In this document: positions 25,581 to 34,053 of the stretch, in pieces | How positions within the stretch are numbered: the stretch's first letter is position 1 | How the letters are laid out: each line of letters begins with the position of its first letter | From: Desulfuromonas acetoxidans DSM 684 | Lineage (GTDB): Bacteria; Desulfobacterota; Desulfuromonadia; Desulfuromonadales; Desulfuromonadaceae | Direction of reading: 5' to 3' | Assembly (NCBI RefSeq): GCF_000167355.1 | Contig: NZ_AAEW02000006.1 | Coordinates: forward strand, 1-64,000 | DNA length: 64,000 bases | The notes under the pieces: generated by a model | Databases searched by the model: none | What the model saw: only the letters and a program-made list of their open reading frames with translations | What the model was told of the DNA's origin: nothing | Program-made: the position numbers and the translations under genes

Positions 25581-25659
25581 ATGGTTTTAGCATCGCATTT
25601 TCTACCCTATTTGGTCCCCCTCGGGAACCCGCCCAAAAAATGCGACCCGCCAAAACCAT
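25581..25659 (+). promoter_or_regulatory. Structured 5' leader of the first CoA-transferase gene
   Basis: The predicted transcript starts near 25574. Outer arms ATGGTTTT (25581-25588) and AAAACCAT (25652-25659) and inner arms TCGCATTTT (25593-25601) and AAAATGCGA (25637-25645) pair perfectly, closed by a small GGT/ACC-based apical stem near 25613-25629. A T-rich tract follows. The structure lies 60 bp before the ATG; a regulatory or stabilising RNA role is inferred. Confidence 0.6.
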
Positions 25660-25717
25660 CTTCAATTCTTATTTTATTTGGGACGATTTACTTCACACAC
25701 GTTAAGGAGGAAGCACC

Positions 25718-27298
25718 ATGTCTGAATTCGGAACGCTCGACAGTCGCGTACACCGTAAGGCGCTGCTCGACAAAGTAGTTTCTGCAGAAGAATGCATCCA
25801 GTTCTTCAAAAGCGGTATGGATCTTGGTTGGTCTGGTTTTACCCCGGCTGGTTACCCCAAAGCGGTACCCATCGCCCTGGCCGATCACGTTGAGAAGAAC
25901 AACCTGCAAGGTCAATTGAAGTTCAACCTGTTCATCGGTGCCTCTGTTGGTGCTGAAACTGAGGATCGTTGGGCATCACTGGACATGATTGATCGCCGCT
26001 GGCCCTACCAGACCGGCAAAAATATTGCTAAAGGGATCAACGAAGGTCGCATCCGTATGGGTGACAAGCACCTTTCGCTGTTTGCCCAAGATCTGGGTTA
26101 CGGCTTCTACACTCCAAAGATCGACATTGCCATCATTGAAGTTTCCGAAATCCTTGCTGATGGCTCTCTTGTTCCGACATCTTCCTGTGGTGTTATCGGT
26201 GAGATTCTGATGATTGCTGACAAGATCATCGTTGAGGTCAACACGGGACAACCCTCTTTCCGCGGCATGCACGACTGCATCATCCCCCAAACTCCACCGA
26301 ATCGCCAGCCGTTCCTGATCACTAAAGCCAGTGATCGTATCGGCACCGAATCATTCCCTTGCGATCCGGACAAGATCATCGCCGTTGTTGAGTCCAAAAA
26401 TCGCGACAAAGGTCGTGCTTTTGCCGATGCTGACGAGACATCTGAAGCGATTGCCGGTCACATCATGCAATTCTTTGCAGACGAAGTGAAAGCTGGGCGT
26501 CTGCCTGAAAACCTGCTGCCCCTACAATCCGGTGTTGGTTCCATTGCTAACGCGGTTGTCGGCGGCCTAGCTAAAGGTCCTTTCAAGAATTTGACTGTAT
26601 ATACCGAGGTACTTCAGGATACTATGCTCGACCTGTTCGACTCCGGTAAGCTGGATGCAGCATCCTCCTGCTCCCTGTCTCTGTCCGAAACGCCGGGCTT
26701 TCCCCGCTTCTTCGACAACTGGGACAAGTATGCGGACAAAATCACTCTGCGTCCCCTGTCAATCGCCAATGCCCCTGAGCCGATCCGTCGTCTCGGTTGT
26801 ATCGCCATGAACACACCTGTCGAGTTTGATATGTACGCCCACGCTAACTCCACTCTGGTTGGCGGCACCCGCATGATCAATGGTCTCGGCGGCTCCGGTG
26901 ACTTCCTGCGCAACGGCTACCTGAAGATCATGCACTCCCCTTCAGTGCGCCCGAGCAAAACGGATCCGACCGGCATCACTTGCGTGGTTCCCAAGGCACC
27001 TCACATTGACCACACCGAGCACGACCTCGATGTACTGGTTACCGAGCAAGGCCTGGCTGACCTGCGTGGCCTGGCACCGAAAGATCGTGCCCAAACCATC
27101 ATCGACAAGTGTGTACATCCGGAGTACAAGCCAATTATTCAAGAATACTTCGACATGGCCAAGAAAGAGTGCTTGGGCAAAAGCGTTGGACACGAGCCAC
27201 AACTGTTCGACCGCTGCTTCAAAATGCAACAGAACCTTGCTCAAAACGGCACGATGAAAATCAAGAACTGGGATATCAAAGTCGACCTGTGCGAATAG
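25718..27298 (+). CDS. Acetyl-CoA hydrolase/succinyl-CoA:acetate CoA-transferase, copy 1
   Basis: Likely transfers CoA from succinyl-CoA to acetate, joining acetate activation to the TCA cycle, as the Ato enzymes do in Geobacter. The 526-aa protein has the two CoA-transferase lobes; the probable catalytic Glu lies in Y-T-E-V-L-Q-D (about residue 295) after a GVGSIANAVVGGLAKG glycine loop, and a GLGGSGDF loop binds CoA (about 390). Start ATG follows AAGGAGGAAGCACC. A nearly identical paralogue follows at 29668 (roughly nine of ten residues identical by eye, same length). Own promoter, structured leader and terminator. Simple hydrolase activity cannot be excluded from sequence alone. Confidence 0.88.
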   Translation: MSEFGTLDSRVHRKALLDKVVSAEECIQFFKSGMDLGWSGFTPAGYPKAVPIALADHVEKNNLQGQLKFNLFIGASVGAETEDRWASLDMIDRRWPYQTGKNIAKGINEGRIRMGDKHLSLFAQDLGYGFYTPKIDIAIIEVSEILADGSLVPTSSCGVIGEILMIADKIIVEVNTGQPSFRGMHDCIIPQTPPNRQPFLITKASDRIGTESFPCDPDKIIAVVESKNRDKGRAFADADETSEAIAGHIMQFFADEVKAGRLPENLLPLQSGVGSIANAVVGGLAKGPFKNLTVYTEVLQDTMLDLFDSGKLDAASSCSLSLSETPGFPRFFDNWDKYADKITLRPLSIANAPEPIRRLGCIAMNTPVEFDMYAHANSTLVGGTRMINGLGGSGDFLRNGYLKIMHSPSVRPSKTDPTGITCVVPKAPHIDHTEHDLDVLVTEQGLADLRGLAPKDRAQTIIDKCVHPEYKPIIQEYFDMAKKECLGKSVGHEPQLFDRCFKMQQNLAQNGTMKIKNWDIKVDLCE

Positions 27299-27320
27299 CA
27301 CTCCCGGTTTGAGCCAACTC

Positions 27321-27353
27321 AAAAGCCCCACCGATATCCGGTGGGGCTTTTTT
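27321..27353 (+). terminator. Rho-independent terminator of CoA-transferase copy 1
   Basis: AAAAGCCCCACCG (27321-27333) pairs with CGGTGGGGCTTTT (27339-27351), followed by more T residues. Confidence 0.93.
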
Positions 27354-27608
27354 ACTTCTGCTTGAAGCTATATTCCAACCAGCAACCAGTAACGCTCCCC
27401 TCCTAACACTGGCTGCCATTTTCTGAGCACAAGAAAACAACTCCAGCCCTTCACATATCGCCATTGCACACGACAAAGAACGGGTCTCAAACCTCACATA
27501 GAACGACACTACGACTCTTGACGGTTTTACCGGCAATACCAGTCCGGCAATACCACAAGTCCATTTTAGGCCTATTCATTCCATAAAGAATGTAGAAAGA
27601 ATCCATCT
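27354..27608. other. Gene-free stretch before the poly-G repeat
   Basis: No gene recognised. Contains a short direct duplication, CCGGCAATACCA at 27530-27541 and again at 27544-27555. Confidence 0.45.
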
Positions 27609-27821
27609 ATAGGGGGGGGGCATTTCAACGAAACAAGCCAAAAACACGACCTACGTCGTGCTCACAAAATTAAGGACTTGAAAACCTGTCTTTGATTTTT
27701 TTGTCCATCCACGAACTCCGCAGATTGCTTTTCAACAATCTGATAAACGAACCTCTCAGAAATCCAGCGACACGCACCATCCACCTTTGATCAGAAGTCA
27801 ACATGGGGTTATACCCCGTTT

Positions 27822-28634
27822 CTACGGACGGTTTGAAAACAACTGAAACTCCATATCACGTCTAGCAATCCTTTTCCTCATTCGTGGATTATGGAAGCGT
27901 TCAATATAGTTGAATAGATCCGCTTTGGCGGCATCCATTGTCGGATATCTCATCCGATTTGTGCGTTCTCGCTTGAGAACACCAAAGAATCCCTCGCAGG
28001 CTGCGTTATCTCCACAATGACCAACAGCACTCATGGAGCAAACCAGGGCGTTCTCCTTCAAGAATCTTTGGTAGTCCGTGCTGCGAAATTGACTGCCGCG
28101 ATCCGAATGCAAAATCACATGGTTACTTTCTTGACGTTGCCACACGGCCATTTCAACGGCACGGATCACCATCTGCCGGTCTTGGCGATGGTGCATTGAC
28201 CAGCCAACGACCAACTTGCTGAACAGATCGATGACAACACACAGATAAAGTTTTCCTTCGCCGGTCTTGAGTTCTGTGATGTCTGTGACCCATTTTTGTT
28301 CTGGTTCCAATGCCTTAAAATCACGCTGCAACTGATTCTGAACATCGGCAGGGACTACAACTGGTGTGTGATATCGACCTCGTTTTTTCTTTCGCGGCCA
28401 GCCTTGAAGTCCGGCTGAAGCCATTAAACGAGCAATGCGATTTTTACTTGCAGTCTCTCCGGTTTCCCGAAGGTCTTCATGCATACGCGGAACACCAATG
28501 GCACCGTTGCTGTCTTCATGGATTTCACGAATGCGCTTCAGTAGACGCTCGTTGTCAATCTGTCGTGTGCTGGGGGATCTTTTCTCCCAGTCATAATAAC
28601 CACTGTGAGAAACTTTGAGGCAACGACACATCAA
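27822..28634 (-). CDS. IS3-family transposase OrfB (DDE integrase domain)
   Basis: Catalytic part of the transposase. The 270-aa product has an N-terminal helix-turn-helix-like region, then an rve integrase core with the DDE residues in W-V-T-D-I-T (about 115), H-S-D-R-G-S-Q-F (about 177) and A-C-E-G-F-F (about 213), and the C-terminal FNxxRxH-like stretch ([14 protein letters not shown]). The core is intact. The frame stays open upstream into the end of orfA, one base behind it, so the product is probably made as an OrfAB fusion by -1 frameshifting. The listed start (TTG/ATG) is just the longest internal choice. Confidence 0.9.
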   Translation of the reverse strand: MMCRCLKVSHSGYYDWEKRSPSTRQIDNERLLKRIREIHEDSNGAIGVPRMHEDLRETGETASKNRIARLMASAGLQGWPRKKKRGRYHTPVVVPADVQNQLQRDFKALEPEQKWVTDITELKTGEGKLYLCVVIDLFSKLVVGWSMHHRQDRQMVIRAVEMAVWQRQESNHVILHSDRGSQFRSTDYQRFLKENALVCSMSAVGHCGDNAACEGFFGVLKRERTNRMRYPTMDAAKADLFNYIERFHNPRMRKRIARRDMEFQLFSNRP

Positions 28635-28678
28635 GCGAATAGGAAATTCATTGCGACAACGTTGAACCGCCTGATACT

Positions 28679-28966
28679 TCAGGACGACTCCCTGGCAAAG
28701 AACGTTGCCGCTTCGCGTAAAAAATCCCGTTCCTTTTTTACCCGGGCTAATTCACGTTTAAGAGCTGCAACCTCATCATCTCTGGGATTTCCAGTCCCGC
28801 CAAAGGCATGGCGGCCCTCTGCCTCAGCCTCTCGCTTCCACCGTGAAAGCAGGTTGGCATTGATACCGAGTTCTCTTGCAACCTGAGCGCAACTGACATT
28901 AGGCTGGCAAGCCTGTTCTACTGCCCCACGTTTAAATTCCTGACTGAATTTTCTTCTCTTAGACAT
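28679..28966 (-). CDS. IS3-family transposase OrfA (helix-turn-helix)
   Basis: DNA-binding part of the transposase, 95 aa. An HTH_Tnp_1 domain ([14 protein letters not shown]..., helix-turn-helix about 22-45) is followed by a leucine-zipper-like coiled coil (about 60-85). AGGAG stands 5 bp before the ATG at 28966. A slippery heptamer T-TTT-TTA lies in frame near its end (minus strand, 28724-28718) and would allow -1 shifting into orfB. Confidence 0.9.
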   Translation of the reverse strand: MSKRRKFSQEFKRGAVEQACQPNVSCAQVARELGINANLLSRWKREAEAEGRHAFGGTGNPRDDEVAALKRELARVKKERDFLREAATFFARESS

Positions 28967-29067
28967 AAACACTCCTTTAGCCCACTATAGGCTTTTTTGA
29001 AGTGTCCGTAAATTCGGGGTAGAACCCATGCTGAACCAACCACGAATCATCATTTGCCCCCCCCCTA

Positions 29068-29444
29068 TCAAGCCACCCAATATCGCCCTTACTATTTCAA
29101 CAACCAGCCCGTGAACAAAACTGCCTTTTTTAATATTACTAAAAAAGCGCAGATTATTTTCACTGCCATTTATCTGCCCAATAACGTTAATTTAAAACAA
29201 ACACCCTTTAGAACAGGCCAATCATCAAAACCAAGGAAAGAATAAAACACCATATCTGTTAGCATCACACATTAAAGCAGTGCCTACAACCATCAGCGCA
29301 AAAAGGCTGTTAAAATATGAGAGATAGTTTAAGCTCGTAAAAGCATTTAAATACAGCTATTTACACAGCTTAAAAACGCACTCCCAAGCCAATTATTCAC
29401 ATCTGCGCCCTTTTTTTACTAAAACATATTGTATACTTTTTCCC
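29068..29444. other. Gene-free AT-rich stretch after the IS
   Basis: No credible gene, tRNA or terminator seen. A 63-codon open frame at 29054-29245 lacks start signals. The region leads into the promoter of CoA-transferase copy 2. Confidence 0.5.
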
Positions 29445-29473
29445 TTGACTAAAAAAACACCTCATACTATACA
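29445..29473 (+). promoter_or_regulatory. Promoter of the second CoA-transferase gene
   Basis: TTGACT (29445-29450), 17-bp spacer, TATACA (29468-29473), the same hexamers and spacing as copy 1 at 25539-25567. Confidence 0.8.
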
Positions 29474-29493
29474 TGGATGAGTATAACGCTATT

Positions 29494-29528
29494 CTAAAAC
29501 GGAAAAACGTTTTTGGTGCTTGTTTTAG
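29494..29528 (+). promoter_or_regulatory. Leader hairpin of the second CoA-transferase gene
   Basis: CTAAAAC (29494-29500) and GTTTTAG (29522-29528) enclose the self-complementary AAAAACGTTTTT (29503-29514). It begins about 14 bp after the predicted transcript start. Its sequence is unlike the leader of copy 1, so the two genes may be regulated differently after initiation. Confidence 0.45.
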
Positions 29529-29667
29529 TTTTAAAGAGCCTTTGTCATTGCGATGGCAAAACAATTTCTTCATTCAGAGTTTATCCCGCTTCTGGTCCGT
29601 ATGGGGCCTGGGAATTGGTTGTTTAAACCTTATATGAATGCAAAAGGACAACAAGGAGGAAAGTTTA

Positions 29668-31248
29668 ATGTCTGAATTCGGAAGCCTCGAAAGTCGTGTA
29701 CGTCGCAAAGCTCTTCTCGACAAAGTAAAATCTCCCGAGGAGTGCGTAGAGTTCTTCAAGGACGGTATGGATCTGGGCTGGTCTGGTTTTACTCCGGCCG
29801 GTTACCCTAAAGCGGTACCCATTGCCCTGGCTGACCATGTAGAAAAAAACAACCTGCAAGGCAAAATGAAGTTCAACCTGTTCATCGGTGCCTCTGTTGG
29901 CGCTGAAACAGAGGACCGCTGGGCAACACTGGACATGATCGATCGCCGCTGGCCTTACCAGACCGGTAAGAACATTGCCAAAGGGATCAACGAAGGTCGT
30001 ATCCGTATGGGTGACAAGCACCTTTCCCTGTTCGCTCAGGACCTTGGTTACGGTTTTTACACCCCGAAAATTGACATTGCCATTATTGAAGTTTCGGCAA
30101 TCACTGAAGACTGCGGTCTGGTTCCGACCTCTTCCTGCGGTGTTATCGGCGAAATCCTGATGATTGCAGATAAAGTTATCATCGAGGTCAACACGGGACA
30201 GCCTTCTTTCGAAGGAATGCACGACTGCCTGATTCCGCAAACTCCGCCGAATCGCCAGCCGTTCCTGATCAGCAGCTCCAATGACCGCATCGGCACCTCG
30301 GCGTTCCCATGCGATCCGGACAAGATCATCGCTGTAGTTGAATCCAAGCATCGTGACAAAGGTCGCGCATTTGCTGATATGGACGCAACTTCCGAGGCCA
30401 TTGCCGGCCACATTATGCAATTCTTCGGTGACGAAGTGAAGGCGGGTCGCCTGCCTGAGAACCTGCTGCCGTTGCAATCCGGCGTTGGCTCCATTGCGAA
30501 TGCCGTCGTCGGCGGCCTGGCACAAGGTCCTTTCAAGAACCTGACTGTTTTCACTGAGGTTCTTCAGGACACCATGCTTGACCTGTTCGATTCCGGCAAG
30601 CTGGATGCAGCATCCGCATGTTCCCTCTCTCTGTCTGAAGAGCCGGGCTTCCCTCGCTTCTTCGAGAATTGGGACAAGTATGCGGACAAAATCGTTCTGC
30701 GCCCGCTGTCCATCTCCAACGCGCCTGAGCCGATCCGTCGTCTCGGTTGTATCGCCATGAACACTCCGGTCGAATTTGACATGTATGCACACGCTAACTC
30801 TACTCTGGTTGGTGGTACTCGCATGATCAATGGTCTCGGTGGTTCCGGTGACTTCCTGCGTAACGGCTACCTGAAGATCATGCATTCCCCTTCAGTGCGC
30901 CCGACCAAAACAGACCCGTACGGCATCACTTGCGTTGTTCCCAAGGCACCGCACATCGACCATACCGAGCACGACCTCGACGTTGTTGTTACCGAGCAGG
31001 GTCTCGCCGACCTGCGCGGCCTGGCACCGAAAGATCGTGCCCAGACCATCATCGACAAGTGTGTGCATCCGGAGTACAAGCCGATTATTCAGGAATACTT
31101 CGATATGGCTAAGAAAGAGACCTTGGCCAAGGGTATCGGTCACGAGCCTCAACTGTTTGACCGTTGCTTCAAGATGCAGCAAAACCTCGCCCAGAATGGC
31201 ACCATGCGTATCAAGAACTGGGACATAAATATCGATCTGTGTGAATAA
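29668..31248 (+). CDS. Acetyl-CoA hydrolase/succinyl-CoA:acetate CoA-transferase, copy 2
   Basis: Paralogue of the 25718 gene with the same 526-aa length when started at 29668, where AAGGAGG lies 8 bp upstream; a longer frame from 29638 has no ribosome site. Glycine loop, probable catalytic Glu in F-T-E-V-L-Q-D and the GLGGSGDF loop are all kept. Most differences are conservative (for example K/Q, S/A, D/E), so both copies should be active. The tandem arrangement suggests duplication of a single gene, later separated by the IS. Dual CoA-transferases are known in acetate-oxidising Geobacter; why this organism keeps two is not evident from sequence. Confidence 0.88.
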   Translation: MSEFGSLESRVRRKALLDKVKSPEECVEFFKDGMDLGWSGFTPAGYPKAVPIALADHVEKNNLQGKMKFNLFIGASVGAETEDRWATLDMIDRRWPYQTGKNIAKGINEGRIRMGDKHLSLFAQDLGYGFYTPKIDIAIIEVSAITEDCGLVPTSSCGVIGEILMIADKVIIEVNTGQPSFEGMHDCLIPQTPPNRQPFLISSSNDRIGTSAFPCDPDKIIAVVESKHRDKGRAFADMDATSEAIAGHIMQFFGDEVKAGRLPENLLPLQSGVGSIANAVVGGLAQGPFKNLTVFTEVLQDTMLDLFDSGKLDAASACSLSLSEEPGFPRFFENWDKYADKIVLRPLSISNAPEPIRRLGCIAMNTPVEFDMYAHANSTLVGGTRMINGLGGSGDFLRNGYLKIMHSPSVRPTKTDPYGITCVVPKAPHIDHTEHDLDVVVTEQGLADLRGLAPKDRAQTIIDKCVHPEYKPIIQEYFDMAKKETLAKGIGHEPQLFDRCFKMQQNLAQNGTMRIKNWDINIDLCE

Positions 31249-31278
31249 GATCGTTACTCATCGGTACAGCAAAACAAC

Positions 31279-31313
31279 AAAAAGCCCCGTCGGTTTAACC
31301 GACGGGGCTTTTT
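31279..31313 (+). terminator. Rho-independent terminator of CoA-transferase copy 2
   Basis: AAAAAGCCCCGTCGGTT (31279-31295) with its complement through 31313, a long perfect stem ending in a T run. A-runs on the other side would let it also serve the convergent xerC gene. Confidence 0.93.
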
Positions 31314-31388
31314 GTTGTAAGTGAAACCCTGCCCGTGTAAGCGGTTGCAGGCATCAACGCCCAGCACGACCACTTACAACATCCAAAG

Positions 31389-32282
31389 CTATTTCTTGCG
31401 ACTTCGCGGATGGGCCCGGTCATATTCTTTCATCATTCGATCGGTACTGACCTGGGTGTATTTTTGCGTTGTCGACAATGATTGGTGACCGAGCATCTCT
31501 TGGATTGCTCTGAGATCCGCGCCTTCATCAAGCAGATGGGTAGCAAAACTGTGACGCAAAGAGTGTGGTGTTGCCGTTGTCGGCAACCCGAGTTGAAGCA
31601 GCTTCTTTTTTAAATTTCGCTGGACTGTTCTGGCCGACAAGCGTGTCCCCTGTCGATTAACCAGCAGAGGCTCATCACGCTCTGTCACCCCACGCCGCTC
31701 CAGATAAGCCATCAACGCCTGCAATGCTTTTGAACCAACGGGAACAATCCGTTGCTTTCCCCCTTTACCCAACACCCGCACCAACGCCTGATCAAAATCA
31801 AGGTCGGCCACGTTTAAGGCCACAAGTTCACCAACCCGCAGACCACTGGAATAGAGCAGTTCAAAAGCAGCACGATCACGCAATGACTGCAAGGTGCTGT
31901 CCCCGGGAGCATCAAGAAGGTGGTACATGTAATCCACGTCCAATGTTGTCGGCAGATAACGTTCCACCCGTGGCAGGCGTACCTGTAATGCGGGGTTGTG
32001 CTCAACATGTCCCTGGCGCTGGAGAAAGCTGTAAAAAGATCGTATTGATGCCACCTTACGGGCTACAGTGACCTTTTTATTGTTCTTGAGCAACTGTGCC
32101 ATCCATCGACGCAGTGTATGTTTTTCGACTGCAGGCAGCAGGGTTTTAAGCTGTTCCCTATGCTCACCACAGATGAAATCGCAAAAAGCCTGTACATCAC
32201 GTAGGTAAGCGGTCTGGGTATGTGATGCCAGATTGCGTTCAACGCTAAGATAGCGTGAAAATTCATCAAGCCAAGTTGTCAT
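31389..32282 (-). CDS. xerC: Tyrosine recombinase XerC
   Basis: Resolves chromosome dimers at dif together with XerD. The 297-aa protein from the ATG at 32282 matches XerC length; the frame extends upstream to 32321 without a better ribosome site. The SAM-like N-terminal domain (about 1-90) is followed by the catalytic domain with Arg in S-S-G-L-R-V-G-E-L, Lys in G-K-G-G-K-Q-R, H-S-L-R-H in the second box, G-H-Q in the third, and the nucleophile Tyr in Q-K-Y-T-Q. All catalytic residues are present. It is probably the chromosomal Xer protein rather than a mobile-element integrase, as no attachment site or phage genes are nearby. Confidence 0.88.
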   Translation of the reverse strand: MTTWLDEFSRYLSVERNLASHTQTAYLRDVQAFCDFICGEHREQLKTLLPAVEKHTLRRWMAQLLKNNKKVTVARKVASIRSFYSFLQRQGHVEHNPALQVRLPRVERYLPTTLDVDYMYHLLDAPGDSTLQSLRDRAAFELLYSSGLRVGELVALNVADLDFDQALVRVLGKGGKQRIVPVGSKALQALMAYLERRGVTERDEPLLVNRQGTRLSARTVQRNLKKKLLQLGLPTTATPHSLRHSFATHLLDEGADLRAIQEMLGHQSLSTTQKYTQVSTDRMMKEYDRAHPRSRKK

Positions 32283-32424
32283 AACCCCGCGCTCCCGATT
32301 CATGCTTTGCCACGCTTGCAACCTTGATCTGTTCGGCCTTGTTCCATGTTATGATCAAGAAAAAATTCATCCTATTACACCACGAAAATTTGACGCCTAT
32401 TAATGATTACGCTACCATTTTGCT

Positions 32425-33282
32425 ATGGACAATGCCAGCCTGCTGTTGACAAGTACAGTTCTCGTTTTCCTGATTGCGCCAGCTATTTTTATTGGTGTTT
32501 GCGTCCTGTTCAGTGGCGTGCTTTTCTGGTACGAACGGGCGAATCAGAAACCGGAACTGATCGCACAGCGTTTCCGACTTTCTCACTGGTATCGGATTTT
32601 AAAAATTTATGCTCTCGAATATTTTGCCACTTTGGCCTCTCTGCTCATCTATCCTCTGGGATTGCACAGCTCCAAACATCCTCAAAGCAACAAAGAACAC
32701 CCGATTGTCCTGTTAATTCACGGATTATATCTTAACCGAGCCAGCAGCTTTTACCTCAAAAAGCACCTTGAACAACGCGACTACCATGTCATTACTCTGA
32801 ATCTGCCACCGTGGAAAGAAGTGGAAACCTTAACGGAATGCATTGACCAGGCCGTCAGCGCATTGCGCCAAGAGGGATTTACCGGACCGATTGATCTTGT
32901 GGGCCACTCTTTAGGTGGGCTGATCGCCCGAAACTATGTGCAGCGCCGCGGTGGCGACAAATATATTCGCCAGTGTATCACGGTTGGAGCACCCCATTTC
33001 GGCTCAAAAATTGTCCCTTTTTCCATTTCAAAACTGGCGCGCCAGTTAGCGCCGGGCAGCCCTTTCATTGAACAACTCAACCAAGCAAAATGGCCTGAAT
33101 CGGTGGGCTTTTATTCCATTTTCACCCCACTGGACAACATCGTATTGCCTCCAGGCAGAAGTAAACACCCAGCAGCACGTAACATTGAGATTGCCAACAG
33201 TGGCCACATGACACTATGGTACCATCCCCATACGATTCGCCACCTTCGCCAGATTCTAACCAACGGAAAGACGCATGATTGA
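32425..33282 (+). CDS. Membrane-anchored alpha/beta hydrolase (lipase/esterase-like)
   Basis: The 285-aa product starts with a hydrophobic segment (about 5-35) that likely anchors it in the membrane, then an alpha/beta-hydrolase fold. The nucleophile elbow G-H-S-L-G-G (about 161-166) resembles triacylglycerol lipases. The probable acid is the Asp in T-P-L-D-N (about 235) and the His in S-G-H-M-T (about 263). An oxyanion-type H-G-L-Y follows the first strand (VLLIHGLY, about 95-102). No ribosome site is evident before the ATG. The next gene overlaps it by 8 bp. The substrate is unknown. Confidence 0.75.
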   Translation: MDNASLLLTSTVLVFLIAPAIFIGVCVLFSGVLFWYERANQKPELIAQRFRLSHWYRILKIYALEYFATLASLLIYPLGLHSSKHPQSNKEHPIVLLIHGLYLNRASSFYLKKHLEQRDYHVITLNLPPWKEVETLTECIDQAVSALRQEGFTGPIDLVGHSLGGLIARNYVQRRGGDKYIRQCITVGAPHFGSKIVPFSISKLARQLAPGSPFIEQLNQAKWPESVGFYSIFTPLDNIVLPPGRSKHPAARNIEIANSGHMTLWYHPHTIRHLRQILTNGKTHD

Positions 33283-33670
33283 AATCACCAGCCAACACCG
33301 CGACCAGATGATTAACATCACCAGCCTGATTGCCAAACATATTCGCGAACAGGGTTACATCGATGGCGTTATCGTTTTGTTTGTACGCCACACCACAGCG
33401 GCACTGACGATCAATGAAAATGCGGACCCGGATGTAGTAACGGACTTACTTGTTACGTTGGATAAAAAAATCCCCTGGAGTGACAACTACCATCACGCCG
33501 AAGGAAACAGTGCAGCACATTTAAAAACCAGCCTGATGGGATCCAGCGAAACCGTTATCGTCCGCAATGGCGTGTTGCAATTGGGCACCTGGCAGGGGAT
33601 CTATTTTTGTGAATTTGATGGCCCGCGCCGACGTCAGGTTGATCTGCAATGGCTTGCCGCAGCCGTATAA
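33275..33670 (+). CDS. yjbQ: YjbQ/UPF0047 family protein
   Basis: The 131-aa product matches the UPF0047 family in length and in both hallmark segments: H-T-T-A-A-L-T-I-N-E-N-A-D-P-D-V (about 39-54) and H-A-E-G-N-S-A-A-H-L-K (about 74-84), with a G-T-W-Q-G-I-Y stretch near the end. Members from some species show weak thiamine-phosphate synthase activity, but the physiological role is unsettled. It overlaps the end of the hydrolase gene by 8 bp, so the two are probably co-translated. Confidence 0.88.
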   Translation: MIEITSQHRDQMINITSLIAKHIREQGYIDGVIVLFVRHTTAALTINENADPDVVTDLLVTLDKKIPWSDNYHHAEGNSAAHLKTSLMGSSETVIVRNGVLQLGTWQGIYFCEFDGPRRRQVDLQWLAAAV

Positions 33671-33729
33671 ATTCCGACAATTATCTGTTTCACAAAAGGC
33701 AATAACAACACAATTTCATCGTCAGCCCC

Positions 33730-33767
33730 AAAAAACGAGGGGCCCCATCAACAGATGAGGCCCCTCG
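33730..33767 (-). terminator. Terminator of the NifU-like gene (minus strand)
   Basis: CGAGGGGCCCCAT (33736-33748) and ATGAGGCCCCTCG (33755-33767) pair with one mismatch. The A run at 33730-33735 becomes a U run in the minus-strand transcript. Confidence 0.85.
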
Positions 33768-33795
33768 CACAAAAGAATTAAACAGAGAACTGAGA

Positions 33796-34020
33796 TTACG
33801 GCACTTGAACAACTTCTTTGACACCGGGAACCTTTTCCAGCAAGATCCGCTCAATGCCCATCTTTAAGGTGACTGTCGACATGGGACAGGAACCACAAGC
33901 GCCAACCAGTTTCACACTGACAACACCATCATCACTGACATCAACGAGTTCAACATTACCACCATCAGCCAGCAAGGTCGGGCGGACTTCATCCAATGCT
34001 GCTTCAATTTGCTCTTTCAT
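33796..34020 (-). CDS. NifU C-terminal-domain protein (Fe-S scaffold/carrier)
   Basis: The 74-aa product consists only of the NifU C-terminal domain, with the cluster-binding motif G-A-C-G-S-C-P (C-x2-C, about 41-47) and the D-G-G-N start (about 19-22). Such free-standing domains deliver Fe-S clusters. GGGAG stands 6 bp before the ATG. It follows the methyltransferase gene by 33 bp on the same strand and ends at a strong terminator, so the two probably form one operon. Confidence 0.9.
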   Translation of the reverse strand: MKEQIEAALDEVRPTLLADGGNVELVDVSDDGVVSVKLVGACGSCPMSTVTLKMGIERILLEKVPGVKEVVQVP

Positions 34021-34053
34021 TGTCTTCTCCCTTAAAAGTTATCTATCCAGATA

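Larger units (their letters stand above)
27798..29034 (-). mobile_element. IS3-family insertion sequence
   Basis: Two overlapping-frame transposase genes on the minus strand, bounded by inverted repeats. The repeats are 27798-27840 and 28991-29034, with a core TACCCCG-N4-TACGGAC in both, and similarity extending outward to TCA(A/G)CATGGG. The stop codon of the distal gene lies inside its repeat. The usual TG...CA tips of IS3 elements and a short target duplication are not evident, so the exact edges are uncertain. It lies between two near-identical CoA-transferase genes. Confidence 0.85.
27609..29067. repeat. Outer inverted repeat with G9/C8 tracts enclosing the IS element
   Basis: The left end reads ATA-G9-CA (27609-27622) and the right end TG-C8-TAT (29055-29067). 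These are inverted copies apart from the homopolymer length. They enclose the IS3-family element with about 175 bp of extra DNA on the left and about 20 bp on the right. They may be the ends of a small non-autonomous element into which the IS inserted, or the true ends of a larger element. No target duplication was found at either edge. Confidence 0.45.

Noticed and set aside
27530-27555. Tandem 12-bp duplication CCGGCAATACCA as an attachment site or target duplication
   Set aside because: It does not flank the IS or any integrase-like gene, and a two-copy 12-bp repeat is weak evidence.
29665-30885. Minus-strand 406-codon open frame opposite CoA-transferase copy 2
   Set aside because: Long only because it mirrors the codon pattern of the real gene; no start signals and no domain.
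31389-32282. XerC-like recombinase as integrase of an island
   Set aside because: Length and motifs fit chromosomal XerC, neighbours are housekeeping genes, and no tRNA or attachment repeats were seen.
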